A stretch of DNA of 34,743 bases from JBNKFV01 sp050289485 (GTDB lineage: Bacteria > Pseudomonadota > Gammaproteobacteria > Pseudomonadales > Cellvibrionaceae): the NCBI GenBank assembly GCA_050289485.1, contig JBNKFV010000025.1, forward strand, positions 1 through 34,743, given 5' to 3'. Under the pieces are notes generated by a model. That model was not told where the DNA came from. It made no database searches and saw only the letters and a list, made by a program, of their open reading frames with translations. A program made the position numbers and the translations under genes. Below, one piece after another: positions 32,357-34,743 of the stretch; positions within the stretch are counted from its first letter, which is position 1, and each line of letters starts with the position of its first letter.

Positions 32357-33216
32357 GATATTTGCCAGGTGTTTCCTTGCCCAGTGCAGATGGCGTGATT
32401 ATTCAGTTTGATCTGGGGAATACCCGGTGTAAATGGCGTGTCGCACGTTGCTTAGGGGGCGGTCATTTTTCGGCTGTCAGTTCAGGGGCTTTTGCCTGGC
32501 AGTCATTGTCTGATGTAAGTGCTCACTTTCAGTCTGTCTTTGAGTATGCTGCGGTGTCGGTGGCTGACGTTGTGGCAGTATGGGTAGTCAGTGTTGCCGG
32601 TGCGCAGCGCAATAAATTGCTAAGTGAGTGGTGCAAGATGCAGGGGTTGCCTGAACCCTGTTTTGCCGTATCGCAGCTGGCCGCTGGCGGGGTGGTAAAT
32701 GGCTATCAGTCGCCAGAGCTTCTTGGGGTTGATCGGTGGCTGGCCATACTGGCAGGTTGGCATATCGTTTCTTCGCCATGCCTTGTCATTGACGCTGGCA
32801 GTGCGGTCACGGTAGATCTGCTTGCGGATCGGGGGCAGCATTTGGGTGGTTATATAGGGCCGGGCCTGGCGTTAATGCGGCAGTCTCTTTTTGGTGGTAC
32901 GGATAACGTAAAGGTGCAGCCAGCAGCGTTAAGCGCGGTCTTGGCTCCCGGCCGGAAGACTTCCCGCGCGGTGTCTTCGGCATTAAATGCCATGCTCCTT
33001 GGATTGGTGCAAACTGCAAAAGCACAACTTGAATCGCAGCTTTCTAATAGCGAGCAGGATAAACTCCCCCTTTTATTGACGGGTGGTGATGCAGGGGGGC
33101 TTAAACACGTTATAGATGAAGCCGCAGCACAGGGTGTGCTCGCCGGTGTGGATGTGATGTTGGTTCCCGATCTGGTTTTTACTGGCCTGCAAATACAGGC
33201 GAGTGCTGGGGCGTAG
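32353..33216 (+). CDS. coaX: Type III pantothenate kinase CoaX
   Basis: First step of CoA biosynthesis, phosphorylation of pantothenate by the ASKHA-fold kinase that lacks feedback inhibition by CoA. The 287-residue protein has the phosphate-binding FDLGNTRCKWR (Asp20), the pantothenate region LLGVDRWLAI and the second phosphate motif VIDAGSAVTVDLL followed by GGYIGPGLALM. E. coli uses CoaA instead, while Pseudomonas has birA-coaX as here. The start overlaps the birA stop (ATGA), indicating coupling. Confidence 0.94.
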   Translation: MRYLPGVSLPSADGVIIQFDLGNTRCKWRVARCLGGGHFSAVSSGAFAWQSLSDVSAHFQSVFEYAAVSVADVVAVWVVSVAGAQRNKLLSEWCKMQGLPEPCFAVSQLAAGGVVNGYQSPELLGVDRWLAILAGWHIVSSPCLVIDAGSAVTVDLLADRGQHLGGYIGPGLALMRQSLFGGTDNVKVQPAALSAVLAPGRKTSRAVSSALNAMLLGLVQTAKAQLESQLSNSEQDKLPLLLTGGDAGGLKHVIDEAAAQGVLAGVDVMLVPDLVFTGLQIQASAGA

Positions 33217-33259
33217 GGTGTTTTGTGTGTTGTGGAGGTAATGTGGCGGATAAGCGCTT

Positions 33260-33958
33260 ATGAGATGGATATTTTGGTTTTTGATGGTTGTGAATCTGGT
33301 TGTTTTTGTGGTGGTGTTGCTGCAAAAGCAGGTGGTTACTGAATCTGAAGCACCAGTTCAACATCCTGCCATTCAAAATGATGTAAAAGCCCTTGAGTTA
33401 TTGCCTGAGGTGGCAAAGGTAGCTGATGTTGCGCCAGCAGAAAGTATGTCGGTGCAAACGGCGGTCATGAATGAGGCCGACGCCATGTGTACCCTGGTGG
33501 GGCCCTTTGACGCCCTGCTGCACGCTGAGTATTTGGTAGAAAATGCCCGTGCGTTAGGGGTGGAGGGGGAGGTTTCGCAGGTAGAGACTCCAGGAGATAC
33601 AACCTATTGGGTGCATTTGCCGCCGGAACTATCGAGAAAAGCGGCGTTGCGGCGCCTGCACGAGCTGCAATCAAAGGGAATTGATAGCTATGTAATTCCC
33701 AAAGGTGAGCTTGAAAATGGTATCTCTTTTGGTATGTTCAGCAAAAAGACACTGGCCGATAATCTATTGGCGTCTCTGCAGGCTCAGGGGTATGACGTCG
33801 AGTTGCGTGAGGTGGTTAAGGTTCATGCTGAAACCTGGGTGGTGTTTTCTGCGCAAGATGCTGCTTTATTGGACGATAATACCTGGTTGAACCTGCTAAA
33901 AGGCGCTCCTGAAGTCGAACGCAGACAAAATTTCTGTTCAACGGTTGCGCCCGGCTAA
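33260..33958 (+). CDS. SPOR-domain inner-membrane protein
   Basis: A 232-residue protein with an N-terminal membrane helix (about 3-22, WIFWFLMVVNLVVFVVVLL), a low-complexity periplasmic linker and two SPOR-like segments (about 75-150, CTLVGPFDALLHAEYLVENA; and about 150-210, SFGMFSKKTLADNLLASLQAQGY). SPOR domains bind denuded glycan at division sites. A gene of this type between coaX and the tRNA-tufB region is conserved in Pseudomonas. The start ATG 33260 is fixed by an in-frame stop at 33251; a GGAGG at 33234-33238 is oddly far upstream. The tRNA-operon -35 overlaps its last codons. Confidence 0.85.
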   Translation: MRWIFWFLMVVNLVVFVVVLLQKQVVTESEAPVQHPAIQNDVKALELLPEVAKVADVAPAESMSVQTAVMNEADAMCTLVGPFDALLHAEYLVENARALGVEGEVSQVETPGDTTYWVHLPPELSRKAALRRLHELQSKGIDSYVIPKGELENGISFGMFSKKTLADNLLASLQAQGYDVELREVVKVHAETWVVFSAQDAALLDDNTWLNLLKGAPEVERRQNFCSTVAPG

Positions 33959-33980
33959 AAGTTTCTCTAGAATCGCGCCT
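33945..33980 (+). promoter_or_regulatory. Promoter of the tRNA-Thr/Tyr/Gly/Thr operon
   Basis: A -35 TTGCGC (33945-33950), an exact 17-base spacer and a -10 TAGAAT (33968-33973), then a GC-rich discriminator CGCGCC, as expected for a stringently controlled stable-RNA promoter. The -35 lies inside the end of the SPOR gene. Confidence 0.8.
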
Positions 33981-34027
33981 CCAGATTGAGAGGAGGCATT
34001 ATTTCCTTCTAACTCAATCGGTTGGAT

Positions 34028-34103
34028 GCTGGCGTAGCTCAGTTGGTAGAGCAGCTGACTTGTAATCAGCCGGTCGGGGGTTCGACTCCTCTCGCCAGCT
34101 CCA
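34028..34103 (+). tRNA. tRNA-Thr (TGT)
   Basis: A 76-base cloverleaf with an encoded CCA end. The acceptor GCTGGCG pairs with CGCCAGC and the anticodon loop reads CTTGTAA, anticodon TGT. First gene of the tRNA operon, equivalent by position to E. coli thrU. Confidence 0.97.
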
Positions 34104-34148
34104 TTTTCAATGTTTGTCATTCTAGATTTAGTAGGTGGCAACCAGTCT

Positions 34149-34232
34149 GCAGGGGTTCCCGAGTGGCCAAAGGGATCAGACTGTAAATCTGACGCGCAAG
34201 CTTCGGTGGTTCGAATCCACCCCCCTGCACCA
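34149..34232 (+). tRNA. tRNA-Tyr (GTA)
   Basis: An 84-base class II tRNA with a long variable arm and an encoded CCA. The acceptor GCAGGGG pairs with CCCCTGC and the anticodon is GTA (CTGTAAA loop). Equivalent to E. coli tyrU by position. Its last 19 bases plus the next 7 are repeated 178 bp downstream. Confidence 0.97.
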
Positions 34233-34410
34233 TTAGTTTTACGTTCTGCGAAATTGTATTTGGCAGAACGCTTGTTGTAAGAACGAGCCCTTGTTAGGGG
34301 TGGGTGAGAAGCACCGTTGGTTCGACGACAAGCGCAGCGCAGGCGAGCATCGCATTAGCGATGACCCGAAGGGTGAGGGCTAAGGCCCGAATAATCCACC
34401 CCCTGCACCA
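34233..34410 (+). repeat. tRNA-Tyr-linked 178-bp repeat unit (rtT-like)
   Basis: After the tRNA-Tyr CCA (ending 34232) a second copy of its 3' end finishes with CCA at 34410, exactly 178 bp later. The copied part spans 34214-34239 and 34393-34417 and differs by one C. Weaker similarity continues about 40 bases further (TCTG...TGGCAGAA). Inside lie CGTTCTGC/GCAGAACG (34242-34270), CCCT-TGTT-AGGG (34288-34299), CATCGC-ATTA-GCGATG, ACCC-GAA-GGGT and GGGC-TAAG-GCCC. No protein gene is credible. E. coli tyrT is followed by tandem 178-bp repeats beginning with 19 bases of the tRNA, which yield rtT RNA; this unit has the same geometry. Confidence 0.8.
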
Positions 34411-34594
34411 TTAGTTTAAGCTCTGTGGGGCGGTTGCCTGGCAGAAGCGGTTGCCCCGCTCTTGGGAGTGGGCTTGGGGAAGTGTCTAGGCACGATCCAG
34501 TGAGTGGGTCACCCCGTGGATATAGCGATAAGCGTTGAGTCAGTCGGTGGCTGATTCAGTGAGCAGTTGGCATTCGATGCTGTTTTCGGGTTTT
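34411..34594 (+). other. Spacer between the tRNA-Tyr repeat and tRNA-Gly
   Basis: A 184-base non-coding stretch. Its first 45 bases resemble the start of the preceding repeat unit (TTAGTTT, then TGGCAGAA at matching distance), so it may be a decayed second unit. The rest shows no clear tRNA, terminator or gene. Confidence 0.5.
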
Positions 34595-34668
<74 letters not shown>

Positions 34669-34693
34669 GTTCTACTGCTGATGTAGTGGTTTT

Positions 34694-34743
34694 GCTCAAG
34701 TAGCTCAGTTGGTAGAGCACACCCTTGGTAAGGGTGAGGTCGG
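34694..34743 (+). tRNA. tRNA-Thr (GGT), cut by the window end
   Basis: The first 50 bases of a tRNA: D arm AGCTCAGTTGGTAGAGC and an anticodon stem-loop ACCCTTGGTAAGGGT with anticodon GGT. Equivalent to E. coli thrT, which precedes tufB. The T arm and acceptor 3' half lie outside the window. Confidence 0.93.

Noticed and set aside
33241..33342. 33-codon frame starting ATGTGGCGG just after GGAGG, overlapping the SPOR gene start
   Set aside because: Only 2 bases separate GGAGG from this ATG, and the peptide (Gly/Cys-rich) resembles nothing known; a leader peptide is possible but unsupported.
34233..34410. tRNA-Tyr-linked unit as an attachment-site scar of an integrative element
   Set aside because: No integrase, no cargo, and the 178-bp length with 19-base overlap fits tRNA-linked repeats better; kept only as an alternative.

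Overview
The window is a stretch of core chromosome from a gammaproteobacterium, most likely a marine or environmental member of the Cellvibrionales/Pseudomonas-like groups. This rests on the Pseudomonas-type order birA-coaX-SPOR gene-tRNA cluster at the right end, the mutY-yggX-tRNA-Phe block at the left end, rppH-ptsP and lgt-thyA-folA. The DUF3450/TtpC/ExbB/ExbD/TonB/TPR operon is typical of marine gammaproteobacteria. No database search was possible, so the taxonomic placement is inference.

Layout, left to right. 1-614: tRNA-Phe and yggX, both on the minus strand downstream of mutY (to 1763). 1876-4678: a Fur-box-preceded ferric-iron ABC importer (binding lipoprotein plus fused permease, no ATPase gene). 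4813-6326: gcvT-gcvH. 6395-9299: a small outer-membrane barrel, an OprF/OmpA protein and an HDOD signalling protein, all minus. 9526-10713: rlmI. 10710-12486: an imelysin lipoprotein and a HAD phosphatase, minus. 12700-15606: rppH-ptsP. 15599-16429: an NRDE protein, minus. 16561-18821: lgt-thyA-folA. 19088-24233: a six-gene TonB2-type energy-transducing operon. 24335-29491: the SOS mutasome imuA-imuB-dnaE2, minus, under a perfect LexA box. 29567-30061: a TIGR02444-family gene, minus. 30220-33958: alr-birA-coaX-SPOR. 34028-34743: tRNA-Thr, tRNA-Tyr, tRNA-Gly and a cut-off tRNA-Thr, in the order seen upstream of tufB in other gammaproteobacteria.

Iron handling recurs: YggX, the Fur-linked FbpA/FbpB-like importer, the imelysin lipoprotein and the TonB2-type system. 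The second theme is DNA damage: MutY and the ImuA/ImuB/DnaE2 translesion set. The rest is housekeeping: one-carbon and folate metabolism, lipoprotein maturation, RNA decapping, nitrogen-PTS, and alanine, biotin and CoA metabolism.

The least ordinary signals are non-coding. (1) Both tRNA-Tyr and tRNA-Phe are followed by a second copy of their own 3' end, 178 and 169 bp further on. The tRNA-Tyr case matches the unit length and 19-base overlap I recall for the E. coli tyrT/rtT repeats. Both units carry a hairpin cluster around CCCGAAGGG with a compensatory base-pair change. (2) The LexA box of imuA is the centre of a 48-bp perfect palindrome. (3) A 12-bp-arm inverted repeat sits between the TIGR02444 gene and alr, and a nested stem-loop sits in the ompA leader. 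I found no insertion sequence, prophage, CRISPR array or defence island.
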